Below, one piece after another: positions 27,512 through 34,799 of a stretch of DNA of 64,000 nt. How positions within the stretch are numbered: the first letter of the stretch is position 1; each line of letters starts with the position of its first letter. The notes under the pieces are model-generated. The model was given only the letters and a program-made list of their open reading frames with translations, was not told the DNA's origin and searched no databases. The translations under genes were made by a program, and so were the position numbers. Source of the stretch: an uncultured Shewanella sp. (GTDB lineage: Bacteria > Pseudomonadota > Gammaproteobacteria > Enterobacterales > Shewanellaceae); the NCBI RefSeq assembly GCF_947497935.1, contig NZ_CANMIO010000004.1, forward strand, positions 248,001 through 312,000. The letters run 5' to 3'.

Positions 27512-27596
27512 TGGTACCTGAGGACGGACTTGAACCGTCACTTCTTTCGAAATCGGATTTTGAATCCGACGTGTCTACCAATTCCACCACTCAGGC
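27512..27596 (-). tRNA. tRNA-Leu (anticodon CAA)
   Basis: An 85-base type II tRNA with encoded CCA. The 5' acceptor arm GCCTGAG pairs with CTCAGGT (the terminal pair is G-U). The D-loop has 'GGTAGACAC', the anticodon stem-loop is TCGGA-TTCAAAA-TCCGA giving anticodon CAA, there is a long variable arm, and the T-loop is GTTCAAGTC. It reads UUG leucine codons. It stands alone with its own terminator. tRNA 3' ends are common integration sites, but no integrase or direct repeat is seen here. Confidence 0.95.
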
Positions 27597-27859
27597 ATTA
27601 TCAATAATACTTACTTAAATCTGCTCGACCTCAGTAAGTGAACGGAATTATACCTACCAGCAGATGAATGGCAAGTACTTTGAGGCAAGCTTTGACTCAA
27701 GTGACCATTTTTCAAGCTCAAGCATGCTTATACGCTCACTATCCATGCAAAGTCGCTATCTCGACTCGAACATCGACAAGCACTCAAAATTAGCAAAACA
27801 TGATCTACAACATAATTATTAACAATAAGCGCTCATTCCGTTAATAACAGGTGCTATTT
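27597..27859. other. Intergenic region upstream of tRNA-Leu and the DUF3149 gene
   Basis: No coding frame supported. It must contain the tRNA promoter on the minus strand. Nothing else recognised. Confidence 0.4.
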
Positions 27860-27873
27860 TTGACAGAGATCAA
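27860..27873. promoter_or_regulatory. FNR/EtrA-like binding site
   Basis: TTGACAGAGATCAA matches the FNR consensus TTGAT-N4-ATCAA at nine of ten fixed positions. Its centre is about 71 bp before the ATG of the DUF3149 gene. With a class II arrangement the start of transcription would fall near 27908, where a weak -10 (TATCGT, 27896-27901) fits. Confidence 0.6.
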
Positions 27874-27937
27874 AAAGTGTACTTACGCCTCGGCGTATCG
27901 TTAACGGGAACTCAGAAAAAGAAAGAGGATTTCGCAA

Positions 27938-28072
27938 ATGGCATTCTGGTTAGATTTGATGTTTGGCAACCCAATAGGTTTGCTCTCGATGATAGTTATC
28001 TTTAGCACAATAGGCATCATCTCCTATCTGATGTGGATGTTCTATACCAAGTCTGCGGATCCCGAGAATTAG
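27938..28072 (+). CDS. DUF3149 small membrane protein (44 aa)
   Basis: A 44-residue protein beginning 'MAFWLDLMFGNPIGLLSM', with one long hydrophobic helix (about residues 13-36) and a short polar tail 'YTKSADPEN'. I recognise it as DUF3149, a conserved single-pass protein of Shewanella, Vibrio and relatives with unknown function. AAAGAGGA eight bases before the ATG is a strong ribosome-binding site. An intrinsic terminator follows at 28095 and an FNR-like box precedes it, so it forms its own transcription unit, probably induced or repressed by oxygen limitation. Confidence 0.88.
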   Translation: MAFWLDLMFGNPIGLLSMIVIFSTIGIISYLMWMFYTKSADPEN

Positions 28073-28094
28073 CTTTCAATGTTCTTTCTAATGC

Positions 28095-28122
28095 AGGGGG
28101 CTATTCGCCCCCCCTTTTTTTG
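28095..28122 (+). terminator. Intrinsic terminator after the DUF3149 gene
   Basis: GGGGG / CCCCC stem with a 7-base loop, followed by seven T. Confidence 0.85.
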
Positions 28123-28350
28123 TCCAAACAAACAGCCACAACCAAAGTTGATAAATTCTAAATAACTAGCCTGTATTGCTGGTAAATTAAGCCTAAATCT
28201 GATTAATCAATAAAAAACTAAAAACAGGGCTTAGTTTTAAAAGCGATAAACCACGAAGCGCTCATTTCGCGTCCTCTGTGGTGCATTCTCATCTTTATAA
28301 AGGCATCAAATTTTCGCAGAGCAAAGTTCTTAAATGAATGTCATTACTCG

Positions 28351-28968
28351 CTAGGCTGCGTGCTTTCTCGGTGCGGCCAGAGTATTAACGAAATGTGGCC
28401 GCGCCTTAATCAAATTTTTCATCTCTTCAGCGCTTGGCTCGCCAACAGGGAAGCGTAATACCTGGCGGTTTAAGTGAACCCTTGCACGCATCGAAATCTT
28501 AAAGTCTGCGGTTGATCCTTGAATCGCATAATGCTGTTGGTTGCCTAAATACTCCAAAATTCCAGCTTTCGATAAACTCTTAACGGCAGGCTCTAGTTCT
28601 GGCAAAGTAAGAATGGTTTCCCCTTGCAGAAAAAACTCCCTTAGCAAAGCACGTTCCATTGGATCGAGTAGCTTAACCTTCTCTTCTATTACCTCTACCG
28701 AACGTTTATCACTAAAGTAACTAATCGCTTCATCGAGAAAATAGTTAAGCAGAAGCGTCAATAAATAAGCGGCACCAATGATCAAGCCTAATCCAATAAA
28801 ATGAGCATGATTTTGCAACAGCTCATCTAGGCTTAACTGCGCCAGCAGTGCTTGCGGAGCCAGCAATAGTGCCGCACAAGCCAGTGTTAGCCATAGCATG
28901 CTGGTAAAAACCAACTTTTTAGCCGAGATCATTTTAAAAGAAGATGTATTGAAAGCCACTTTTTGCAT
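28351..28968 (-). CDS. SieB-like (superinfection exclusion B family) membrane protein
   Basis: A 205-residue inner-membrane protein with two hydrophobic helices near the N-terminus (about residues 18-40 and 57-78) and a cytoplasmic domain after them. The cytoplasmic part holds 'LLDPMERALLREFFLQGETILTLPELEPAVKSL' (in two pieces) and 'AGILEYLG', the pattern I associate with the SieB family. The family name comes from phage superinfection exclusion, but chromosomal copies in Shewanella and Vibrio are housekeeping-like and of unknown role. I prefer ATG 28968 to the upstream TTG at 29004. There are no phage genes nearby. The family call rests on memory of the motif pattern and should be tested. 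Confidence 0.6.
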   Translation of the reverse strand: MQKVAFNTSSFKMISAKKLVFTSMLWLTLACAALLLAPQALLAQLSLDELLQNHAHFIGLGLIIGAAYLLTLLLNYFLDEAISYFSDKRSVEVIEEKVKLLDPMERALLREFFLQGETILTLPELEPAVKSLSKAGILEYLGNQQHYAIQGSTADFKISMRARVHLNRQVLRFPVGEPSAEEMKNLIKARPHFVNTLAAPRKHAA

Positions 28969-29066
28969 AGCCGTATCCAGTGTCAGAATTCTGTTCCTAC
29001 GCAAATAAAAGCAATAATAATGCCAGTATTTTCACTGAAGCTAACTAATTCTGAATAAACAGGCAC

Positions 29067-29094
29067 AAAAAAGGCGCTGAATTAGCGCCTCTCT
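29067..29094 (-). terminator. Intrinsic terminator of tcdA
   Basis: On the minus strand GGCGCTAATTCAGCGCC is followed by six T. It lies about 40 bp after the tcdA stop codon. Confidence 0.85.
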
Positions 29095-29133
29095 AGCTAC
29101 AAAGCCTTAAGCTCTATTTATGTCTGCAGAAAT

Positions 29134-29949
29134 CTATTGTGCCTTAGCGGCAAGCTTAGTTAATACACGACTCGTGGCAACAAATCCGAAGGTCCCAGTA
29201 ACGACAGTCACCGCACCGAAACCTGACGCACAATCCATCCTCATGCTACCTTCTGCTGTGGCCTTAGTGCTGCATACAGTGCCGTCAGCTTGCGGATATA
29301 CCAGTTGCTCCGTTGAAAATACCGCTTCAATGGCAAAACGACGGGCTACATTTTTAGAAAAGTTATACTCACGTCTAAGCATATTGCGGACTTTGGCCAA
29401 TAACGGATCTTGGTAGGTCTTGGCTAAGTCGGCAACCTGCACCTGAGTGGGATCCATCTGCCCTCCCGCTCCACCTACAGTTACAATCGGTAACTTTTGA
29501 CGTTTACACCAGGCAATCAGGGCTGTCTTGGCTTTAACCGAGTCGATGCAGTCCACCACATAATCGAGATTGCCGCCCTGCTTCTTACCTTGAAAATACT
29601 CAGACAAATTTTCAGGTGTAATAAAGTCTTCCACTTCATTCACAATACACTCTGGGTTAATCTGCTTTAATCGCTGCGCCATCACCTCGACCTTAGACTC
29701 ACCAATGGTGTCTTTTAACGCATGAGCCTGCCTGTTGGTATTGGTCACACAGATATCATCTAAATCGATAAGGGTGATCTGTCCGATACCACTTCTTGCC
29801 AAAGACTCAGCAACCCAAGTGCCGACACCACCGATCCCCACTACGACAACATGGGCCTGTGCAAAAAAGCTTAAAGCCTGTTGACCATATAAACGGCCGA
29901 TACCTGCGAAGCGATTCAAGTAAGCGTCTGACAAAGTGTGATTATTCAA
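29134..29949 (-). CDS. tcdA: tRNA threonylcarbamoyladenosine dehydratase
   Basis: A protein of about 271 residues of the ThiF/MoeB/E1-like family that cyclises t6A37 to ct6A in tRNAs, using ATP. The ATP-binding glycine motif is 'VVGIGGVGTWVAESLARSG' (about residues 35-53), followed by 'LIDLDDICVTNTNRQ', which contains the substrate Asp and the arginine finger. 'VVDCIDSVKAKTALIAWC' and the C-terminal 'RMDCASGFGAVTVVTGTFG' are typical of TcdA/CsdL. The frame is open further upstream, but the family N-terminus ('LSDAYLNRFAGIGRLYG') fits a TTG start at 29949. Length agrees with known TcdA (about 268). Confidence 0.93.
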   Translation of the reverse strand: MNNHTLSDAYLNRFAGIGRLYGQQALSFFAQAHVVVVGIGGVGTWVAESLARSGIGQITLIDLDDICVTNTNRQAHALKDTIGESKVEVMAQRLKQINPECIVNEVEDFITPENLSEYFQGKKQGGNLDYVVDCIDSVKAKTALIAWCKRQKLPIVTVGGAGGQMDPTQVQVADLAKTYQDPLLAKVRNMLRREYNFSKNVARRFAIEAVFSTEQLVYPQADGTVCSTKATAEGSMRMDCASGFGAVTVVTGTFGFVATSRVLTKLAAKAQ

Positions 29950-30324
29950 AATGATACTCAGTGTAAAAAAGTAGAAAGTGAAGCTTGATACAGATTTTAT
30001 CTCAAAAGTGAATAAAACTCTAAAAAAATAAACCCAACCACAGTTACATCTGTAAAGCAAAACAACAAAACTCACCGACTAGACACCTGAAATGCTTCAG
30101 CTGTTAATTTTTATTCAAACTATTGTTTTTTATAGGTAAAAACAACTGACATGTATCACATAAGATCTGCGAACTGTGACAAGCGTCACGCATGAAAGTT
30201 CCATTTCCGTGCAAGAATCTCATCCGACAAATAACAGCTTCACTCTTGTTAGCCCGCAAAATAGGGCTAACGATTATTGATAGCCTGCAACTATAAAATA
30301 GCGATTCGCTACAGGAATATGAAA
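29950..30324. other. Divergent promoter region of tcdA and porin 1
   Basis: Non-coding. It contains a good CRP-type palindrome at 30175-30190 and, just before the porin gene, the ribosome-binding site CAGGA (30312-30316). Confidence 0.6.
30175..30190. promoter_or_regulatory. CRP-like binding site upstream of porin 1
   Basis: TGTGACAAGCGTCACG matches TGTGA-N6-TCACA with one mismatch. It sits 135 bp before the porin ATG. Control of a porin by Crp, which in Shewanella also governs anaerobic respiration, is plausible but unproven. Confidence 0.6.
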
Positions 30325-31389
30325 ATGAAAAAAACTGTTCTGTCTGCCACTATTATTTCAGCACTAGCCGCCACTTCTTTTACAGCACTTGCTGATGGCC
30401 CAAATTTCTACGGCCGTGCCGATCTTGCAATCACTAACTCTGATATGGGTATCGCAACCCAAAACCAAAAATCAGGTACTATCATTGAGAACAACTTCTC
30501 TTGGTTAGGTGTGAAAGGCACTGAAGCGATCAACAGCGATCTTGAAGTGGTTTATCAAATGGAGTTTGGCGTAAGCAACTTCGATAACTCTAATAACACT
30601 TTCTCTGCGCGTAACACTTTCCTAGGGCTTAAGTCAGCAACAGCTGGTACCATCCTAGTGGGTCGTAACGACACTGTATTTAAAGCATCTGAAGGTGGCT
30701 TTGACATTTTCGGTAACACTAACTCTGATATCGACCTATTAGCGGCTGGTCAGTCTCGTAGCGCCGATGGTTTTAGCTACTACTCACCAAAGATTGCCGA
30801 TCTAGTGACATTAAATGCCACTTATTTAATGGACGACAACTACGATCAAACCAATGCTCAAGGTGAAGACATTTACACTGACAACATGTATGCATTGAGT
30901 GCAACTGTTGGTGATAAAGGTCTTAAAGCACAGAACTATTACGTTTCTGCTGCCTACAACGATGGCATCGACAACGTAAAAGCTTACCGCGGTGTGGCTC
31001 AAGTTAAGCTTGGTCAAGTTATCTTAGGTGGTTTGTACCAGAACAGTGAACACGTTGACAGCAAGTTCTCAAACCTAGAAGGCGACACCTACTTCGTAAA
31101 CGCAGCTTATGTAATGGGCAACCTAAAACTTAAAGCTATGTACGGTAGTGATGACTCAGGTTTAGGTAAGTATGTTAGCCGTTACGTAGGTGGCACTGAT
31201 GGTGCAACGCTAGAAACAGTTAGCGATGTGGATCTACAACAGTTCAGCGTTGGTGCGGATTACCGCCTAAGCAAGAACACTCTAGTATACGGCCACTACA
31301 CTAAGTACGATGGCGATATGAAGCTTAGTGGTTTTAGCCATGACCTAAGTGACGATATCTTCACTGTTGGTATGCGCTTCGATTTCTAA
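30325..31389 (+). CDS. Outer-membrane general porin (first copy)
   Basis: A 354-residue trimeric-type porin. The signal peptide ends 'TSFTALA', and the mature protein begins 'DGPNFYGRADLAI', typical of gammaproteobacterial 16-stranded porins. 'GVKGTEAINSDLEVVYQMEFG', the constriction-loop region near 'NTFLGLK' and 'GTILVGRNDT', and the C-terminal aromatic 'VGMRFDF' are standard. The final Phe is the outer-membrane assembly signal. I chose ATG 30325, because CAGGA is eight bases before it and too close to ATG 30319. The second porin, at 32041, shares the same motifs, so the pair arose by duplication. Confidence 0.95.
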   Translation: MKKTVLSATIISALAATSFTALADGPNFYGRADLAITNSDMGIATQNQKSGTIIENNFSWLGVKGTEAINSDLEVVYQMEFGVSNFDNSNNTFSARNTFLGLKSATAGTILVGRNDTVFKASEGGFDIFGNTNSDIDLLAAGQSRSADGFSYYSPKIADLVTLNATYLMDDNYDQTNAQGEDIYTDNMYALSATVGDKGLKAQNYYVSAAYNDGIDNVKAYRGVAQVKLGQVILGGLYQNSEHVDSKFSNLEGDTYFVNAAYVMGNLKLKAMYGSDDSGLGKYVSRYVGGTDGATLETVSDVDLQQFSVGADYRLSKNTLVYGHYTKYDGDMKLSGFSHDLSDDIFTVGMRFDF

Positions 31390-32040
31390 TTAGACTTTTC
31401 GTCTGTTACTCCTCAGGCTAAGAAAAGCAAGAAAGGGCAACAGAGGTATGAGTCAATTCTCAAAGGCAGCTTAGGCTGCCTTTGCAATTTCTGCTTCAAG
31501 TGTTCATTTTCAACTCCACTCCTTATTCAATTCTTTACTCAACTCCTTACTCTACTACCGACTTTACTCGATAAGATTTTTTATATTATGCAACCGCAAA
31601 TGCCCGTAAATACAAGACTCTCAACAAGAAAAGTGGATATTCACCTCTTTGACTAATTTAACGTCCTCAAAACGCCTCCTGTACATTTTTCACACAAGCA
31701 TTCCAATAGCATAATTGCGTCGACATTGAGTAACTAGTTCACGAATAAAGCGGTAAAGCATTCAGCGAAAACACCTGTGAATACCTATTTATAGATACAT
31801 TTAAATCGTTAGTTCCATATAAGTTACCAAACAGATAACTAAAACCGCCTAATCGTCACAAAAAAATCTCAATTCAGTGTTTAACCCTTGAAAACATGAT
31901 CTAGTCCACAATTAAAAATCCATAAAACTGTAATATTTGCCCCACAGTTGTTATGCGCTCGGATGCTTGTAACAAAAACAAAAGTTTATGTAATAAACCA
32001 TAAGAAACGAATAGGAACTTAGGTTCTGGGAGCAAATGAA
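31390..32040. other. Spacer between the two porin genes
   Basis: About 650 bp without a gene. A hairpin (AAAGGCAGC / GCTGCCTTT, 31462-31483) after porin 1 probably ends its transcript. The remainder is AT-rich, and the last 200 bases must hold the promoter of porin 2. No clear CRP or FNR palindrome was found in it. Confidence 0.6.
31461..31489 (+). terminator. Probable terminator after porin 1
   Basis: Nine-base-pair stem AAAGGCAGC / GCTGCCTTT with a 4-base loop. The T-run is short. Confidence 0.6.
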
Positions 32041-33084
32041 ATGAAAAAGACGCTAATCTCGGCATCAGTGGCATCAGTTTTAACCCTAGCTTCTTTCGGC
32101 GCGCTAGCCGATGGTCCTAGCTTTTACGGTCGTTTAGATCTAGCTGTGACTAACACAGATAATGGTGCAACACTTCAAGGTGGCACTAACGGTGCTAAAG
32201 TTGGTGAAAGCGGTACTTACTTTGAAAATAACTTCTCTCACATCGGTGTTAAGGGCAGCGAAAGCCTAACTAACAACATCGACGTTATCTACCAGATGGA
32301 ATTCCAAGTAGAAAACACTTCAAGCAAAGGTGACGTATTTAAAGCGCGTAACACTTTCCTAGGTCTTAAGTCTCAAGCTGGTACTGTACTTGTTGGTCGT
32401 AACGACACTGTATTCAAGCAAGCTGAAGGTGGCGTAGATATCTTTGGTAACACTAACGCCGATATCGATCGTCTAGTTGGTGGTCAAACTCGTTCTGCAG
32501 ACGGTATCTGGTACTACTCGCCAAAGATCGCTGATCTAGTAACGTTAAACGCGACTTACCTAATGGAAGACAACCAAACTGATAAGGCTGGTAATCCAAT
32601 TGATGAAGATCAGTACGCACTAAGCGCGACTATCGGTGACAAGAAACTTAAGGCACAAAACTACTATGTAGCTGCTGCCTACAACACTATCGGTGGCATC
32701 GATGCATACCGTGGTGTGGCTCAAGTTAAATTGGGTGACTTCAAAATCGGTGGTCTATTCCAGAACACTGAAAGCCAAACAACTGATCAAGAAGGTAACA
32801 CTTACTTCGTAAACGTTGCTTACAACCTAAACGGCGTTAACCTAAAGGCTGAGTACGGTAAAGACGAAGCAGGTTTTGGTAAGTACTACTCAAACATCTC
32901 TGATGTAGACGGTTCAGACGTAAACGTTCAGTCAATCACTGTTGGTGCTGACTACAAGATCTCTAAATCAACTATGGTATATGGCCACTACGCTATGTAC
33001 GAAGGCGACCACAAAGTGGGTACAGCTAAAGTTGACCTAGCAGATGACAACGTATTCACTGTTGGTGTACGTTACAACTTCTAA
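32041..33084 (+). CDS. Outer-membrane general porin (second copy)
   Basis: A 347-residue porin very like the preceding one. The signal peptide ends 'SFGALA', and the mature protein begins 'DGPSFYGRLDLAVTNTD'. It shares 'NTFLGLK', 'VLVGRNDTVFKQAEGG' and 'KIADLVTLNATYLM' with porin 1 and ends in aromatic 'VGVRYNF'. Main differences are in the surface loops (about residues 40-55 and 175-185). Codon use is strongly biased to preferred codons, suggesting very high expression. GGGAG lies ahead of the ATG, and a strong terminator follows. Solutes are probably small hydrophilic molecules; selectivity is unknown. Confidence 0.95.
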   Translation: MKKTLISASVASVLTLASFGALADGPSFYGRLDLAVTNTDNGATLQGGTNGAKVGESGTYFENNFSHIGVKGSESLTNNIDVIYQMEFQVENTSSKGDVFKARNTFLGLKSQAGTVLVGRNDTVFKQAEGGVDIFGNTNADIDRLVGGQTRSADGIWYYSPKIADLVTLNATYLMEDNQTDKAGNPIDEDQYALSATIGDKKLKAQNYYVAAAYNTIGGIDAYRGVAQVKLGDFKIGGLFQNTESQTTDQEGNTYFVNVAYNLNGVNLKAEYGKDEAGFGKYYSNISDVDGSDVNVQSITVGADYKISKSTMVYGHYAMYEGDHKVGTAKVDLADDNVFTVGVRYNF

Positions 33085-33121
33085 TCGAATGAGTCTGTAG
33101 ACTCTTACGATTTTAAGCCAT

Positions 33122-33149
33122 AAAAAAGCGACCTTAGGGTCGCTTTTTT
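33122..33149 (+). terminator. Strong intrinsic terminator after porin 2
   Basis: GCGACC-TTAG-GGTCGC stem flanked by A6 and T6. Confidence 0.92.
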
Positions 33150-33169
33150 GATCTGGTAAAATGATAAGA

Positions 33170-33358
33170 GAAGATTCGAGGACGCTTCGTTTTAAAAAAG
33201 GGACTAGCTCCTAGGACGCTTCGCTACGAGGACGGGCTACGCCCAGCTAGGAAGAGAATAAAGCAAAAAACATCATCTTTGCTCTTTCTTAGCTTTTCCG
33301 GCTTTTACCATCTTTGCCTTTCCTAGTTCCTAGAACCAGCCTTTCCTAGAACCTGCTT
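33170..33358. repeat. Mosaic of short dispersed repeats
   Basis: Non-coding. GGACGCTTCG occurs at 33180 and 33214, CTACGAGGACGGGCTACGCCC contains a GGGC/GCCC hairpin, and CTTTCCTAG with nearby CTAGAACC recurs at 33318 and 33341. Similar shuffled motifs (GGACGCTTCG, CTAGAACC, CTAGCTCC) are familiar from intergenic regions of Shewanella chromosomes. Function unknown; the genus-wide statement is from general knowledge. Confidence 0.55.
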
Positions 33359-33359
33359 T

Positions 33360-34019
33360 TCAACCTTTTCTAACTAACTTATAAACTGACTCCGTCAGCC
33401 ATGAAACCTGCTTGTTCACGAAACGAGGGTTCTCACTTAACACATCTTCACTCGCTAAACGCTCTATCTCAAAGTCTACGGCGAGGTTGGCCTGCACCCA
33501 ATCGTCTGATACAGCGAAAGGCGGTCCATTTAATTCTGCTTGAGGATAGTCGAGGGTAATTAATAGTCCAACACTGTTTGCCGGAATAAGCTTAGCGAGT
33601 TGACGGGCATAGGCTCCACGCATCTCTTCAGGCCAAGCAATCAAGGCGGCGCGATCGTAAAAAGCCTTGGTACTCGGCATCTCTGCAGCATCTAGGGTAA
33701 AAATATCACCCTGATAGATGGTGACTTGTTCGGTGTGAAAACGTTGGTGTTCAGCTACAGTGCTAACATCAACAGTCAGAGCATTTTCACGATAAAATTG
33801 CTGCACGGCCAACTCGTTTAACTCGCAGCCTAAGACGTCATGGCCCTGCTCTGCTAAGAAGCACATATCTAATGACTTGCCGCACAGAGGAACAAATACC
33901 TGAGTATTTGCGGCGAGCTCAAGTTGTGGCCAGTATTTTATAAGGAGGGGATTAACTGCACTTAAATGAAAGCCTATCTGTTGGGCATCCCATTTGTCGT
34001 GCCAAAAACTTGGCTGCAT
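33360..34019 (-). CDS. tpm: Thiopurine S-methyltransferase
   Basis: A 219-residue SAM-dependent methyltransferase of the TPMT family, which in bacteria methylates thiopurines and inorganic selenium or tellurium compounds. It begins '[18 protein letters not shown]'. The SAM motif is '[20 protein letters not shown]' (about residues 40-59), followed by '[14 protein letters not shown]'. '[15 protein letters not shown]' and '[17 protein letters not shown]' are also highly characteristic. Length is normal (about 218). It is monocistronic. Confidence 0.95.
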   Translation of the reverse strand: MQPSFWHDKWDAQQIGFHLSAVNPLLIKYWPQLELAANTQVFVPLCGKSLDMCFLAEQGHDVLGCELNELAVQQFYRENALTVDVSTVAEHQRFHTEQVTIYQGDIFTLDAAEMPSTKAFYDRAALIAWPEEMRGAYARQLAKLIPANSVGLLITLDYPQAELNGPPFAVSDDWVQANLAVDFEIERLASEDVLSENPRFVNKQVSWLTESVYKLVRKG

Positions 34020-34239
34020 TGTTCAAGGTCCATATCAAAGAAAACCAAGGTATGACCTAGCACTTGAATATCCTCAGGCGAGAACGACTAACATCTCACT
34101 GAAGTTAGCTCTCACTGAAATAAGCAGGACTCAAGACTTGATATACCACTTTGGCCTTACTCTATAGACACAATTAAGCAGAAGCAAAACTTATCAGCGG
34201 CGTCTCACTTTAAATACCGAGTCAAAACTACCGACTTGA

Positions 34240-34581
34240 TTACACCTTCAGCACTTGCTGCACTTTCTTTAACCATACACAGTTTTCACATTCACATTGA
34301 CGGCGGGACAGATGGTGCGGCGTTAAACTCGAATCGATGAAATCGACTGCGACCAGAAGTTGCTGCTTCAGCTCTTCGACCGATTTTTTCTCAACCGCGA
34401 CGGTTTCATCATTGTGATTCATCCAGGTGCATTCCATACCTTGATGACAATTAATGCACTCCATATCGGTATGGTTAAAGAACCCAGCATGAGGGCAATA
34501 ATTCAGTTCCATTGACTGAAGGATTCGACGCCTAGGGTATTCAAGCAGTTCAATTAATTGTAATTTGTCTAATCCTGACAT
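34240..34581 (-). CDS. Cysteine-rich hypothetical protein
   Basis: A 113-residue soluble protein I do not recognise by name. Seven cysteines fall in two groups: Cys29, 42, 45, 51 ('CINC', 'MECTW') and Cys96, 98, 101 ('CECENC'), with His nearby, suggesting a zinc or iron-sulphur site. The middle (about residues 65-85) is a predicted helix. I chose ATG 34581, which has AGAGGTGG just upstream, over GTG 34587. A perfect FNR-type palindrome lies about 96 bp upstream of the start, between it and the divergent kinase gene, so expression may respond to oxygen. Confidence 0.75.
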   Translation of the reverse strand: MSGLDKLQLIELLEYPRRRILQSMELNYCPHAGFFNHTDMECINCHQGMECTWMNHNDETVAVEKKSVEELKQQLLVAVDFIDSSLTPHHLSRRQCECENCVWLKKVQQVLKV

Positions 34582-34676
34582 AGCCACCTCTGTGTTGATA
34601 TGTAAGCCTTTTTATCTGGCTTATATCATTTATAGTCTTACTAACTAAAGATTACCTCTCTCTTATTCTCATAGGC

Positions 34677-34690
34677 TTGATGTGCATCAA
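34677..34690. promoter_or_regulatory. Perfect FNR/EtrA-type palindrome
   Basis: TTGATGTGCATCAA matches TTGAT-N4-ATCAA at all fixed positions. It is about midway between two divergent genes: 96 bp from the ATG of the Cys-rich protein and 110 bp from that of the kinase. Either or both could be controlled. Confidence 0.7.
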
Positions 34691-34799
34691 TATCTAACCC
34701 GAAAATATTGGTTAGGTGTCACTAATGCCGGCTTTTTATAAGCAACGACTATTGCTTTAAATTGAATCTGCTTGGACTTTATTACAGCTTGTTGATTTA

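Noticed and set aside
27512..27596. Integration (att) site at the tRNA-Leu 3' end
   Set aside because: No integrase gene and no direct repeat of the tRNA end were found in the neighbouring sequence.
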